Shown here piece after piece: positions 1-8,077 of a stretch of DNA of 64,000 nt. The translations under genes were made by a program, and so were the position numbers. This stretch comes from an uncultured Prevotellaceae bacterium. Its GTDB lineage: Bacteria > Bacteroidota > Bacteroidia > Bacteroidales > Bacteroidaceae. The notes beneath the pieces are model-generated. The model worked only from the letters and a program-made list of their open reading frames with translations, was not told where the DNA came from and did no database searches. The stretch spans positions 62,001 to 126,000 of the forward strand of contig CAMHUU010000002.1 in assembly GCA_946188395.1 (NCBI GenBank), read 5' to 3'. Each line of letters opens with the position of its first letter. The first letter of the stretch is position 1.

Positions 1-713
1 AGATGAATTGGGCACAAGCGGGCCAACAGAAAATTTCTGCTGACAGGCTCACGGGTATCGGTTTAGGAACCATCATCCGCGTGGCTGGTGTAGGATATGC
101 AGACAATATCAATAGTGGCGACGATAACACCTCTTGGCAGGTTGAGCTGGACGTCGAGGATCCTTGGAAGAAGATCGATGCAAAGACCTATTGGACAGAA
201 AATAGTGCAACAGGAGCTGTTACCCTTGCCTTTGAGTTGAGTGGAGAACAGGCTGCAGCGCTGCGTAAAAGCCAGCTCGTTGTTCAGGGTGTTAACTTCA
301 TCCTGAAGTACGTCACCATCGACAACTCTAACGTTACCCCAAGCGGCGGCGGCGGCGGTGGTTGGAGTGGTACTGAGGCACTTAACTGGTGGCCAGGAAA
401 GGACATCCCTGCATCCGCATTCAGCGGTCTTGCAAAAGATGATAAAATTAGATTGTCTGGTAAAGGTCAGAAAGGACTGCAAGTTCAAATTTTCAAAACA
501 ACCGATCCAAACTCATCTATAAATGTAGGTTGGCCAAGGAACAGCGGTAGCCTTATAGAGGTAAACAACGATGACTATGATAACAATTGGAATGGTTATG
601 TTGAGTTTACGGTATCGGAATCTATCCTTAGTGATATTGTAAATAATGGCATCAATATCCGAGGTGACAAATTTACATTGAAGGAAATAACAATCATTAA
701 GGCAACGAACTAA
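1..713 (+). CDS. C-terminal part of a secreted protein with tandem beta-rich modules (5' truncated)
   Basis: Only the 3' part lies in the window and the frame is open to the left edge. The first Met (base 3) aligns with an internal Leu of the second module, so it is probably not the true start. Two related modules are visible. The first (about residues 1-107) begins NWAQAGQQKISADRL. The second (about 124-236) begins LNWWPGKDIPASAF. Both end in a similar strand (VNFILKYVTI and DKFTLKEITI), and a Gly-rich linker (SGGGGGG) separates them. Surface glycan-binding proteins of Bacteroidetes often carry such jelly-roll-like modules with exposed Trp. Glycan binding is an inference and no catalytic motif is seen. 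A terminator follows. Confidence 0.6.
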   Translation, partial: MNWAQAGQQKISADRLTGIGLGTIIRVAGVGYADNINSGDDNTSWQVELDVEDPWKKIDAKTYWTENSATGAVTLAFELSGEQAAALRKSQLVVQGVNFILKYVTIDNSNVTPSGGGGGGWSGTEALNWWPGKDIPASAFSGLAKDDKIRLSGKGQKGLQVQIFKTTDPNSSINVGWPRNSGSLIEVNNDDYDNNWNGYVEFTVSESILSDIVNNGINIRGDKFTLKEITIIKATN

Positions 714-754
714 AAAGTACACATATAGATTATAAGATTTTAATTTGTGAATGT

Positions 755-791
755 GAGGAGGGCATCTGCGTGAGGCAGGTGTCCTCTTTTT
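755..791 (+). terminator. Rho-independent-like terminator
   Basis: Stem GAGGA/TCCTC plus CATCTGC/GCAGGTG with a GGG bulge and a 5-base loop, followed by TTTTT. It lies about 40 bases after the stop of the truncated first gene. Confidence 0.65.
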
Positions 792-802
792 ATGGGCGGG
801 CC

Positions 803-1268
803 GCTTACTACTACTAAGCAGGCAGTCCGCCGGTAGCGGACTGCGTGTTCCCAAGGTGGGACTGTTTTATTCCCAGGGCTGGGAATTTTTGCGCGCTGGG
901 CAGGCAGTAAATTTTTTCTGGGCAGGGAGCAAAAATAAGTGGCTCTTATTGGGAAATAAGTGGCTCTTATCGAAAAATAGGAGCCGGTTATTTGAAGAAC
1001 AGAAACCGAGAAACCGAGAAAACGAGAGTTTCATTTTTGCACATCTGCGCGGCGGGGGCGAAGTATTAATGGTAGCAATTGTGAGCATTAATGGTAGCAA
1101 TGATTATGATTAATAATAGTAATTATTATAATATATTAATACATATAATTAATTATCTATATATACTAAGATTGACCTACTTTATGTCCTGCAACGTGCG
1201 TTTGCGAAGAAATCGTTTTCTCGTTTTCTCGGTTTCTCGGTTCAGAACTCGAAAAAACGACGATTTCT
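803..1268 (+). repeat. Dispersed repeat, copy A (466 bp)
   Basis: This non-coding stretch has a second copy in the same orientation at 60648-61147. From 5' to 3' it holds: a CTTACTACTACTAAGC block; a hairpin of GCAGTCCG/CGGACTGC (822-844); TTCCC/GGGAA hairpins; repeated TGGCTCTTAT units; an inverted pair of an about 25-base A/G-rich motif (1002-1027 forward, 1219-1243 reverse); two direct copies of ATTAATGGTAGCAAT (1065 and 1087); and an AT-rich core. The right-hand motif sits in the loop of a hairpin (1204-1215 with 1261-1272). Short open frames here look accidental. Together with the bases up to 1327 it fills the gap before the next gene. Confidence 0.85.
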
Positions 1269-1291
1269 TTGCACATCTCTCGGATTATTCG

Positions 1292-1299
1292 TAATTTTG
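1292..1299 (+). promoter_or_regulatory. Bacteroidetes -7 box (TAATTTTG) for the 1328 gene
   Basis: Matches TAnnTTTG and lies 28 bases before the ATG of the next gene, just beyond the right end of dispersed repeat copy A. Confidence 0.6.
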
Positions 1300-1327
1300 C
1301 ATCCACGAACAAATAATTTCATATACA

Positions 1328-2302
1328 ATGAAAACAATAACGGCAGAGGAGTTGCTGAGGGCTATCGAGCACAATGTGTTCGAAGGTGTTGACCTGCAGG
1401 CAATAGCCTCAGTGGACGATGAAGACGAGCAGCGCCGTTTAAGGCTTGAACAGGTGGAACGGCTGTTTGATACCCAGCCCAACGGCTTATGGGCCATGTG
1501 GCTGAGCGACCAGTTTTACACGGCCGACCGCGAGTTGGTGCTGATCAAGGACCCCCACCCGTTTCTATATGACGAGACGATGAATAGGGACCAAGCGGAC
1601 ACCAACCTCAACGATACGGACTATAAGACGATGGAGTGGCTGGCGGATACGGCCTATCTGTGCCATCAGTTGTACAGCCATGAGCCTTTCGCTACGGACG
1701 TGTTCCTTGGTGTGGAGGATTGTGCCAAGACCATGCGCGAAAACTTTCTGTTCACCAACAAACCTTTGGTCGACTGGATTCGCACGACGCCGTATCGGCG
1801 TGTTGCGGCCTTGACTCTTCGCGTGATGCTCGATGTGGAGTGCGACAGGGCTATCGTGTCGAATCAGGCCGTGCAGGATTTTTACGCCAATGAGTGTTAC
1901 CGTGATAATTGGCATGTTGAGAACGTGGAGGAGTGTGAGGACTTCATCAAACGCAGTCTGAACGGAATAGACGAGATGTATCGCCACCACGAGCAGGGCC
2001 TGTCGATGGGACTTACTGACGAGCAGATTCGTGTGACCGATGCCCTGTGGGAGTATGTGCCTCACAACTATATCGAGGAGTATGTGGCTTGTGCCCGTGA
2101 GTTCTGCGAGATGGCCGACCGGATGCTGCCCCGTCGCCCGTATATCAAGAGCGAGAACGGTGTGCGCAAGTATCAGCGCGAGACGATGGAAGCGTTGAAG
2201 AAGATTGCCGACCGCTACGAGATTGATTTCGAGCCTTACAATCCTTCGAGTCTTGCTGCCAGCTACACGGCTACTTGGCTCTACGACAAATATTATAAAT
2301 AA
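1328..2302 (+). CDS. Hypothetical protein, acidic and helical, 324 aa
   Basis: I do not recognise the family. The protein is soluble, with no signal peptide or membrane segment, rich in Asp, Glu and Arg, and appears mostly alpha-helical. The N-terminus (MKTITAEELLRAIEHNVFEG) is followed by a charged helix near residues 37-48. Trp and Tyr are common in the centre. It is first of three co-oriented genes. Its stop overlaps the next start (TAATG), which suggests translational coupling and a joint function with that protein. The third gene of the set is a primase-helicase-like protein, so a role linked to a replicating or mobile element is possible but is inference. A TAnnTTTG promoter lies 28 bases upstream. 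Confidence 0.75.
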   Translation: MKTITAEELLRAIEHNVFEGVDLQAIASVDDEDEQRRLRLEQVERLFDTQPNGLWAMWLSDQFYTADRELVLIKDPHPFLYDETMNRDQADTNLNDTDYKTMEWLADTAYLCHQLYSHEPFATDVFLGVEDCAKTMRENFLFTNKPLVDWIRTTPYRRVAALTLRVMLDVECDRAIVSNQAVQDFYANECYRDNWHVENVEECEDFIKRSLNGIDEMYRHHEQGLSMGLTDEQIRVTDALWEYVPHNYIEEYVACAREFCEMADRMLPRRPYIKSENGVRKYQRETMEALKKIADRYEIDFEPYNPSSLAASYTATWLYDKYYK

Positions 2303-3210
2303 TGTACGCACGCACGAGGATGATGAACAACGAAATCAGCAGACAGTCGCTAGGCGTACAAAGCAAGAAGGAAGAGTATCTGAAGACCGCCGACACGCAC
2401 TTTTCTTTAGAATGGTTGCGCAAGTTGGTTTGGAACGACCTAAGGACAGACTTGAAGGCTTCAAAGTGCACTGAATACTGCCGCAACGTCAAGAAGGACC
2501 CTTGGCGCAGGTTTGTACTCGACTATCTGAGAACCTATCAGTCGAACCTCGGCTGTTATCTGGAGATGTCAAAGGCGCTGTTTGACGGTGAGGACTTCGT
2601 ACTGACCTTGATTGATGAACGTGCAGACCTGATTGACAAGTTTGTGTCGATGAAGGTGTCGTCGTGGTGGAAGAACGTTCAGCAGGACGATAATGGTGAT
2701 TCGTTGCGCAAGTTTGCCAGTCGGTTGTATACGCTTTCCGAAGAGGACCAGAGGGCTTTTTTCGACATCATCGACCATTTGGGCATCACGACTGATTTGA
2801 TATGTCGTCGTGATTATCTGTACGGCATGAAGCTTAATTACGTGTCGAGCGCCAAACGCTTGGAAGAACAGAGAAAAGGAGAAAACGACGATAACAATCT
2901 GACGAAAGAGCGTCTGCGCAAGGCTGTGGATGCCTGCAAAGACCTCTTCTGGGCACAAACGGCGTGGGCGGTGGTGTATGCTGTGTGTGTCGAAGATTGG
3001 GGGTTTGAAAAGAATAAGGCCAACTTCGAGCGCTATGTACAGACTCTGAAAGTACATATAGACTATGGTTGTCCCACGGGCACCCTTGACAGCGCCGAGG
3101 CAAGTAGTCCGTTCTTCAAACTCCCCACCGACCAGTGGCACGAAAATACCAGTTCGCAGCGTGTCTTCCGACTGCTCGAAAAGCTGCGTTCCGAGCTTTC
3201 GAAAGCGTAA
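2302..3210 (+). CDS. Hypothetical protein, 302 aa, coupled to the preceding gene
   Basis: The family is not recognised. The ATG shares one base with the stop of the preceding gene. A second in-frame ATG at 2320 gives MNNEISRQSLGVQSKKEEYL and is a plausible alternative start. The protein is soluble, helical and rich in Trp, Lys, Glu and Asp, with no export signal. Segments such as SLEWLRKLVWNDLR (about residue 34) and WAQTAWAVVYAVCVEDWGF (about 214) could form amphipathic helices. It is separated by 143 bases and a promoter from the primase-helicase-like gene, so that gene can be transcribed apart from the pair. No function is assigned. Confidence 0.75.
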   Translation: MYARTRMMNNEISRQSLGVQSKKEEYLKTADTHFSLEWLRKLVWNDLRTDLKASKCTEYCRNVKKDPWRRFVLDYLRTYQSNLGCYLEMSKALFDGEDFVLTLIDERADLIDKFVSMKVSSWWKNVQQDDNGDSLRKFASRLYTLSEEDQRAFFDIIDHLGITTDLICRRDYLYGMKLNYVSSAKRLEEQRKGENDDNNLTKERLRKAVDACKDLFWAQTAWAVVYAVCVEDWGFEKNKANFERYVQTLKVHIDYGCPTGTLDSAEASSPFFKLPTDQWHENTSSQRVFRLLEKLRSELSKA

Positions 3211-3287
3211 ATTAAACCAAAGTCTAAGGATTCTTAGGCTGTTTCCTAAGGATTCCGAGGTAAATAGGGAAGGGTTCATAAATGTAT

Positions 3288-3295
3288 TAATTTTG
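3288..3295 (+). promoter_or_regulatory. -7 box (TAATTTTG) for the primase-helicase-like gene
   Basis: Matches TAnnTTTG and lies 58 bases before the ATG at 3354, in the gap between the unknown pair and the primase-helicase-like gene. Confidence 0.55.
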
Positions 3296-3353
3296 CAGAA
3301 AAAATCCAAGGGGAAAGTCCCTGCGGACATTAATCTTCAAAATTTTTACATTT

Positions 3354-5798
3354 ATGCAAAACAAAACTAATTTAAAACCAACGTGCTCCATGAATCTTTA
3401 TGCTCAGATGGAGCCACTCACGTCCGATTGGTTTCGCCGTGAGACTGAGAGTGAGCATACTAGTGTATTAATCAATGGCTTTCGTCAGACGCACGACGAC
3501 AAGCAGAAACGCCGTCTGCCCGTGTGCTGCTTCCAGGCCATGTTCACACCCTCTACGAATAAGAAAGGTGTAGAGGGCCTGTGGCGCGAGAATCATGCCT
3601 CGGTGCTTACCGGACTGGTCATGATGGACGTTGACCACGTGGAACATCCTGAGCAGATTGTCGACCGATGGATGAAGCGCCAGGACTTCCACGAGCTGGG
3701 CATTGTGCTCATCTACATCACCCCCTCGGGCGAGGGCATCAAGGTGGTGTTCAAGGCTCGTAAGGACTGGGGCAACCTCATCGACAACCAGTACGAGATG
3801 GCTCAGCTGCTGGGTGTCACCATCGACCGCGGATGCAAGGATGCTGCCCGTTCGTCGTTCATTCCCAAGGCCGACGACGTGAAGTTCATCAGCGACGAGC
3901 TGTTCACCTACGTCGATCCCGAGTACCACGAGCAGTATGGCCACCTGTATCGTAACAAGCCCGCCAGGACCTGTCCGACGCAGAAGAAATGGCGCGACTA
4001 CGAGAAGGCACTCCGTAAGAAGCCGTCAGACGCAGTAGAGGCAGTCGAGCAGAAGACTGAGACGGAGTCTGCCAAGGAGCCTGCCGAACTCTATCATGGT
4101 GTGCCTTACACCAAGATTGTCGACGCACTTGTGGCCATCGTAGGCGAGCCAAAGCAGGGCGACCGTCACGCAACGATGATGAAGTTGGGCAACCAACTGA
4201 GTGTCATCTGTGACAACGACCCCCATCTGCTGGCCAACGTCGTGAAAAGCGTTTCGTTCGTTCAGGACATCATCAAGGAACGCGGCGTTGAAGAGGTAGA
4301 ACGCTCCATGCAGTACATTGCCGAGCATCCCAGCTACATGTATCCTTCGAACGACCTGAAGCAGGCCATGCGACAGGCTGGTGTCGAGAGTCAGAAAGAT
4401 TCGGACGACCCGCTGGACATGTTGCCGCTTGGCGATTGGGCCAACCAGATTGAGGCGCTGATGCCCTACTACCCCTGTCTGCGTGAAGTCTGTCACGGGG
4501 TGCCCCGTAAGGCGTGGCCTGCAGCGGTCTTCGTGGCGGCAGCCTGCTATGGTACGCTGATGACCCGTTGCACCTACCACTACTACTTCCAGCCATCGAA
4601 GGAGCGTCGACTGAACTACGGCATCTACGTCGTAGGTGTGCCAGCCAGCGGTAAGTCGTTTGCCGTACGATTGGACAACCTCATTCTGGCTCCCTTGAAG
4701 GCAGAAGCAGGACTGGCCAATGCAGCCATCAACAACTACAAACGCGAGAAAAATGCCCGTGGAACGTCGAAGAAGGCTCAGGAGAAGGCCGCCCTGAACA
4801 AACCCTCCGGCATCAACCGCTACATGCCAGCACGAACGGCCAATGGTGTGTTCATCGAAAACATGCAGAATGCGGTGGAGATTGTCGATGGGCGCGAGAT
4901 GCATCTGCACCTGGTGACGTTCGACTCAGAGCTCTGCAATGCCACCAACATGCAGAAAGGCGGGTCGTGGATTGACAAGTCGGCTATGGAACTGAAAGCC
5001 TTCCACAACGAGGAGGACGGCCAGAACTACGCCAACAGCGAGTCCTATACCGGCATGTTCAATGTCTATTGGAACTACATCTATACCGGTACTCCCGATG
5101 CATTGAGGGCTAAGATCAACGAACGTACTTTCGGAACAGGTGCGTCTACGCGTCTGGCTGCCATCCCCATGCCTAAGCCCGAATTCATCATCTTCAAGGG
5201 CTCGGACGATGCTGATGCCGACCTCCGTGCCGATGCTACCATCAGTCAGTGGAGCACGCGTCAGAACACCCGTTGCGGTGAACTGCCCATAGCACCGCTG
5301 GTCAGCTGTTGTGAGGAGTGGACCAACGAACGACTGGCCATTGCGCAGTATAACGACGAGGATCTGGCCGACCTGATGCTGATTCAGCGAGTGGGTTACT
5401 ATGGAGTCAACATATCCGTTCCTTTTATCGACATGCGTCACGCCAAGGAGTTCGACGAGACGGGAACCTATCAGATTGACGATATCGATTGTCAGTTTGC
5501 CCGACTCATCATGAACATCCAGTATCGTTGTCAGCACCACTACTTTGGTGGTTTGGCATACAACTACTATGCCAATCTGAACCGCACCATGATAGCAGCC
5601 CAAAGCAACCACAAGTCGCGATTCGTAGATTGTTTCAGGACGCTACCTGGTGAATTCACTACCGAGGAGTTTGCCAAGGTCTTCGGACTGGCCAACACCG
5701 ACTCCGCTTCGGCTCAGATTCGAACGCTGGTCAACGAGAAATCCATCCAGCGAGTCAAGCGCGGACACTATCGAAAACTAGTAGCATCCATTGCCTGA
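3354..5798 (+). CDS. BT4734/VirE N-terminal domain + DUF3987 primase-helicase-like protein
   Basis: An 814-aa protein with two parts. Residues of about 15-220 resemble the BT4734-like/VirE N-terminal domain, an archaeo-eukaryotic-primase-like fold. Seen there are LTGLVMMDVDHVE (Asp-x-Asp type), ITPSGEGIKVVFKA and a later RGCKDAARSSFIPKADD. The second part (about 370-740) resembles DUF3987, with a Walker A-like GVPASGKS at about 428-435 and VTFDSELCNAT further on. The C-terminal 60 residues look like a small winged-helix. In phages and integrative elements such proteins initiate replication, while many Bacteroidales carry orphan chromosomal copies of unknown role. The start could also be the Met at 3390 (MNLYAQMEPL). 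A motif-bearing hairpin follows the stop. No integrase or relaxase is nearby. Confidence 0.85.
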   Translation: MQNKTNLKPTCSMNLYAQMEPLTSDWFRRETESEHTSVLINGFRQTHDDKQKRRLPVCCFQAMFTPSTNKKGVEGLWRENHASVLTGLVMMDVDHVEHPEQIVDRWMKRQDFHELGIVLIYITPSGEGIKVVFKARKDWGNLIDNQYEMAQLLGVTIDRGCKDAARSSFIPKADDVKFISDELFTYVDPEYHEQYGHLYRNKPARTCPTQKKWRDYEKALRKKPSDAVEAVEQKTETESAKEPAELYHGVPYTKIVDALVAIVGEPKQGDRHATMMKLGNQLSVICDNDPHLLANVVKSVSFVQDIIKERGVEEVERSMQYIAEHPSYMYPSNDLKQAMRQAGVESQKDSDDPLDMLPLGDWANQIEALMPYYPCLREVCHGVPRKAWPAAVFVAAACYGTLMTRCTYHYYFQPSKERRLNYGIYVVGVPASGKSFAVRLDNLILAPLKAEAGLANAAINNYKREKNARGTSKKAQEKAALNKPSGINRYMPARTANGVFIENMQNAVEIVDGREMHLHLVTFDSELCNATNMQKGGSWIDKSAMELKAFHNEEDGQNYANSESYTGMFNVYWNYIYTGTPDALRAKINERTFGTGASTRLAAIPMPKPEFIIFKGSDDADADLRADATISQWSTRQNTRCGELPIAPLVSCCEEWTNERLAIAQYNDEDLADLMLIQRVGYYGVNISVPFIDMRHAKEFDETGTYQIDDIDCQFARLIMNIQYRCQHHYFGGLAYNYYANLNRTMIAAQSNHKSRFVDCFRTLPGEFTTEEFAKVFGLANTDSASAQIRTLVNEKSIQRVKRGHYRKLVASIA

Positions 5799-5844
5799 TA
5801 GCTATTGGATGGCGAACGACAAAGCCTGATAGCCTATGAAAAAG

Positions 5845-5900
5845 CGTTCTTCAACTTTTCTTGGAACCGAGAAACCGAGAAAACGAGAAGAACGTTTTTT
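5845..5900 (+). terminator. Terminator-like hairpin carrying the 25-base dispersed motif in its loop
   Basis: Stem CGTTCTTC (5845-5852) with GAAGAACG (5887-5894), then TTTTTT. The loop contains the A/G-rich motif (5864-5888) that also occurs twice in each copy of the 466-500 bp dispersed repeat. It probably ends transcription of the primase-helicase-like gene. Confidence 0.6.
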
Positions 5901-6015
5901 GCAAAAACCCGCAAATTTGGGCGTTTAAATATACGAAATATATGTTTTTGCAAACGATTTCGCCATAATTAACATTTTTTAAATAGTAAGTTTTTCTACT
6001 TTTCTCTTTTTTATT

Positions 6016-6023
6016 TACCTTTG
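6016..6023 (+). promoter_or_regulatory. -7 box (TACCTTTG) for the LruC-like lipoprotein gene
   Basis: Matches TAnnTTTG in an AT-rich leader and lies 58 bases before the ATG at 6082. Confidence 0.65.
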
Positions 6024-6081
6024 CACCATCGTTTCGGAAAAAGTTCAACTAAATAACGTATTAATTATTAATTTAAATCTT

Positions 6082-7932
6082 ATGAAAAAGTATTTGATGA
6101 TTGGTTTAGCTGCTCTTGCTTTCGCCAGCTGCGCAAAGCACGACTTCGAGACAATGACTCAAGAGCAGATTGTTAAGGCCGAGTACGACGCCAAGTTCGT
6201 TGCTCAGTTTGGTCAGCCCGCCTCTAACCACACTTGGGGTTTCGGTTCTTCTACCCGTGCATTCACGCGTTCTGCCTATCCTAATGCAAACCAGTGGGCT
6301 TCTCAGGGCTACAGTGTGCCCGATCCTCTCACTCCTGGACAGAAAGCTCGTGTACAGTATTATTTCCAGATGAACCAGTATCCTGGTGGTACGAAGGACT
6401 ATGGTCAGATTGACTTCTTTGTACAGCAGGTTTACGACGGTGGTGATGACCCCATGCCGGGAAAGTCGCCTGAGCAGTATCTTGCTGCTAACGGCAGTTC
6501 CTATATTACCAGCGGTGAGCACATGGATCACCTGACCGCAGGTTCTGACAATGAGCATATCTATAACTTCAATAATGGTACTTGCTCTACCAATCCCAAT
6601 GTTGGTGATAATGGTGCAGCCCTTGATACAGACCAGCACTCTGACGAAATTATGCTGATGCTGAATACCAAGACAGACAAGTTCGGCTATGCCAACTCAG
6701 ATGCCAGCTTTGTTCGCACAGACCGCTATCGCCAGGTGGCAGGCTCAGTCATCGATGCTTATTGCAACAACAACAGCGCCTTCCAGACTTGGCTTAGTGA
6801 AAGAAACATCACCGACGATGAGGTTGTTGACGATTGGAACCGCTCGTTCATTGGCTTCGATTTCGACATGATTCCGGATGATTATGTCTTCGCTGGTGAA
6901 AAGACTTGGGAGAATGGAAAAATTACTTCTATCACCTACAGCTACTTCAGCATTTGGTTGGGCGATAACACGCTGGTATGGAACGGCACAGCTTATGTTG
7001 AGGCTTCTACACTTGGTGAGGTTGTTCAGGAGGAGTATGGCAAGCGCTTCTATCCCTATATGCCCGGCACTACGCAGAAAGTCAAGATGCTGAATGCTGA
7101 ATCAAACCAGTACTGCGGTACCAAGCAGCCCGACTGGTCAGATGACAAGTGGGAGATAGAATACCGCTATGTTGATGACAATGGTGTTTCACAGTACGGT
7201 GGCAAGAGAGTCCGTGTAGACTATATGATTACAGCACTGAGAGACGGCTATTTGCCCGACAGTTCTTCTAACAAGAAGTGGTATAAGCTCGGTAATTGCG
7301 CCGATGGCTACTATAGCGATTGGATTGTCAGCTTCATGCCTGCAACACAGGGTACTGTTGAGGAAGTTGAATACGAAGGTCGTATTATGGCTGAGGACTT
7401 GACAGTTGCCACTAATTCAGACTGGGACTTCAACGATGTTGTATTCGACTGGACTATCAAGGACGGTAAGGCTTATATCAATTTGCTCGCAGCCGGTGGT
7501 ACACTGCCCATCCGAGTTGGTGGACATCGTAACGACAATACTAGCGAGCCCGAAGGTAGTATTGAAATTCACAGCGCAGCAGCTTTGGGTGGATATATGG
7601 TGAATACTGGTGTGAATACAGGTAAGACGTCTGCAGCGTTTGTCCTTGATGACCATGAATACGCAGATCATGACGGCAACGGCATTCTTATTACTGTTCA
7701 AAAGGGCGGTGATTGGGTAGAGATTGCTGCTGAGCAGGGCGAACCCGCTGGTAAGTTCAATGCTCCCATTAACACTAAGTGGTGCGAAGAGTATGCAAAC
7801 ATCAAGAAGGTTTATACCAGTTTTGCAGCATGGGTTGCAAATTCTGAGGTAGTATGGGCTGTGAACCCCACAGGTAAGTATGTTGACTATAGGGATGTCA
7901 ACGAAAACAGACTTGAAGCCACAGCTGAGTAA
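6082..7932 (+). CDS. LruC-type (DUF4842-like) surface lipoprotein
   Basis: A 616-aa protein with a lipoprotein signal: MKKYLMIGLAALAFASC, with lipidation expected at Cys17. The C-terminal third holds the segment ATNSDWDFNDVVFDWTI (about residue 448), typical of LruC/DUF4842 proteins, followed by a beta-rich, Gly/Asp-rich tail with DDHEYADHDGNG, which might bind calcium. The middle is rich in Tyr, Trp and Asn, as in surface-exposed Bacteroidetes proteins. Its role is unknown; adhesion or a surface matrix function is a guess. It stands alone between its own promoter and a strong terminator. Confidence 0.75.
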   Translation: MKKYLMIGLAALAFASCAKHDFETMTQEQIVKAEYDAKFVAQFGQPASNHTWGFGSSTRAFTRSAYPNANQWASQGYSVPDPLTPGQKARVQYYFQMNQYPGGTKDYGQIDFFVQQVYDGGDDPMPGKSPEQYLAANGSSYITSGEHMDHLTAGSDNEHIYNFNNGTCSTNPNVGDNGAALDTDQHSDEIMLMLNTKTDKFGYANSDASFVRTDRYRQVAGSVIDAYCNNNSAFQTWLSERNITDDEVVDDWNRSFIGFDFDMIPDDYVFAGEKTWENGKITSITYSYFSIWLGDNTLVWNGTAYVEASTLGEVVQEEYGKRFYPYMPGTTQKVKMLNAESNQYCGTKQPDWSDDKWEIEYRYVDDNGVSQYGGKRVRVDYMITALRDGYLPDSSSNKKWYKLGNCADGYYSDWIVSFMPATQGTVEEVEYEGRIMAEDLTVATNSDWDFNDVVFDWTIKDGKAYINLLAAGGTLPIRVGGHRNDNTSEPEGSIEIHSAAALGGYMVNTGVNTGKTSAAFVLDDHEYADHDGNGILITVQKGGDWVEIAAEQGEPAGKFNAPINTKWCEEYANIKKVYTSFAAWVANSEVVWAVNPTGKYVDYRDVNENRLEATAE

Positions 7933-7972
7933 TTAGACATCAAATACTTTGATTTTATATAATGAGGAAGGG

Positions 7973-8002
7973 GCGGTTGCGCGATGCAACCGCTCTTTTT
8001 TT
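7973..8002 (+). terminator. Rho-independent terminator
   Basis: Perfect 8-bp stem GCGGTTGC/GCAACCGC with a 5-base loop followed by TCTTTTTTT, 40 bases after the stop of the LruC-like gene. Confidence 0.85.
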
Positions 8003-8034
8003 GGCAATAATTTTGTTTTCTACAAGAAAACATG

Positions 8035-8042
8035 TACCTTTG
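8035..8042 (+). promoter_or_regulatory. Promoter (-7 TACCTTTG, -33 TTTTG) for the SpmAB fusion gene
   Basis: TACCTTTG with a TTTTG about 19-20 bases upstream (near 8011), the usual Bacteroidetes sigma spacing. It lies 36 bases before the ATG at 8078. Confidence 0.7.
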
Positions 8043-8077
8043 CACGTTGTATAGGCAACGAACCGAAATAAAAGACA

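Noticed and set aside
856..1113. 85-codon open frame inside dispersed repeat copy A
   Set aside because: The related frame in copy B (60679-60870) is shorter and differs, the sequence is made of hairpins, and no protein-like conservation is seen.
3354..5798. Active integrative element or prophage
   Set aside because: The primase-helicase-like gene suggests it, but no integrase, relaxase, structural genes or attachment repeats are visible.
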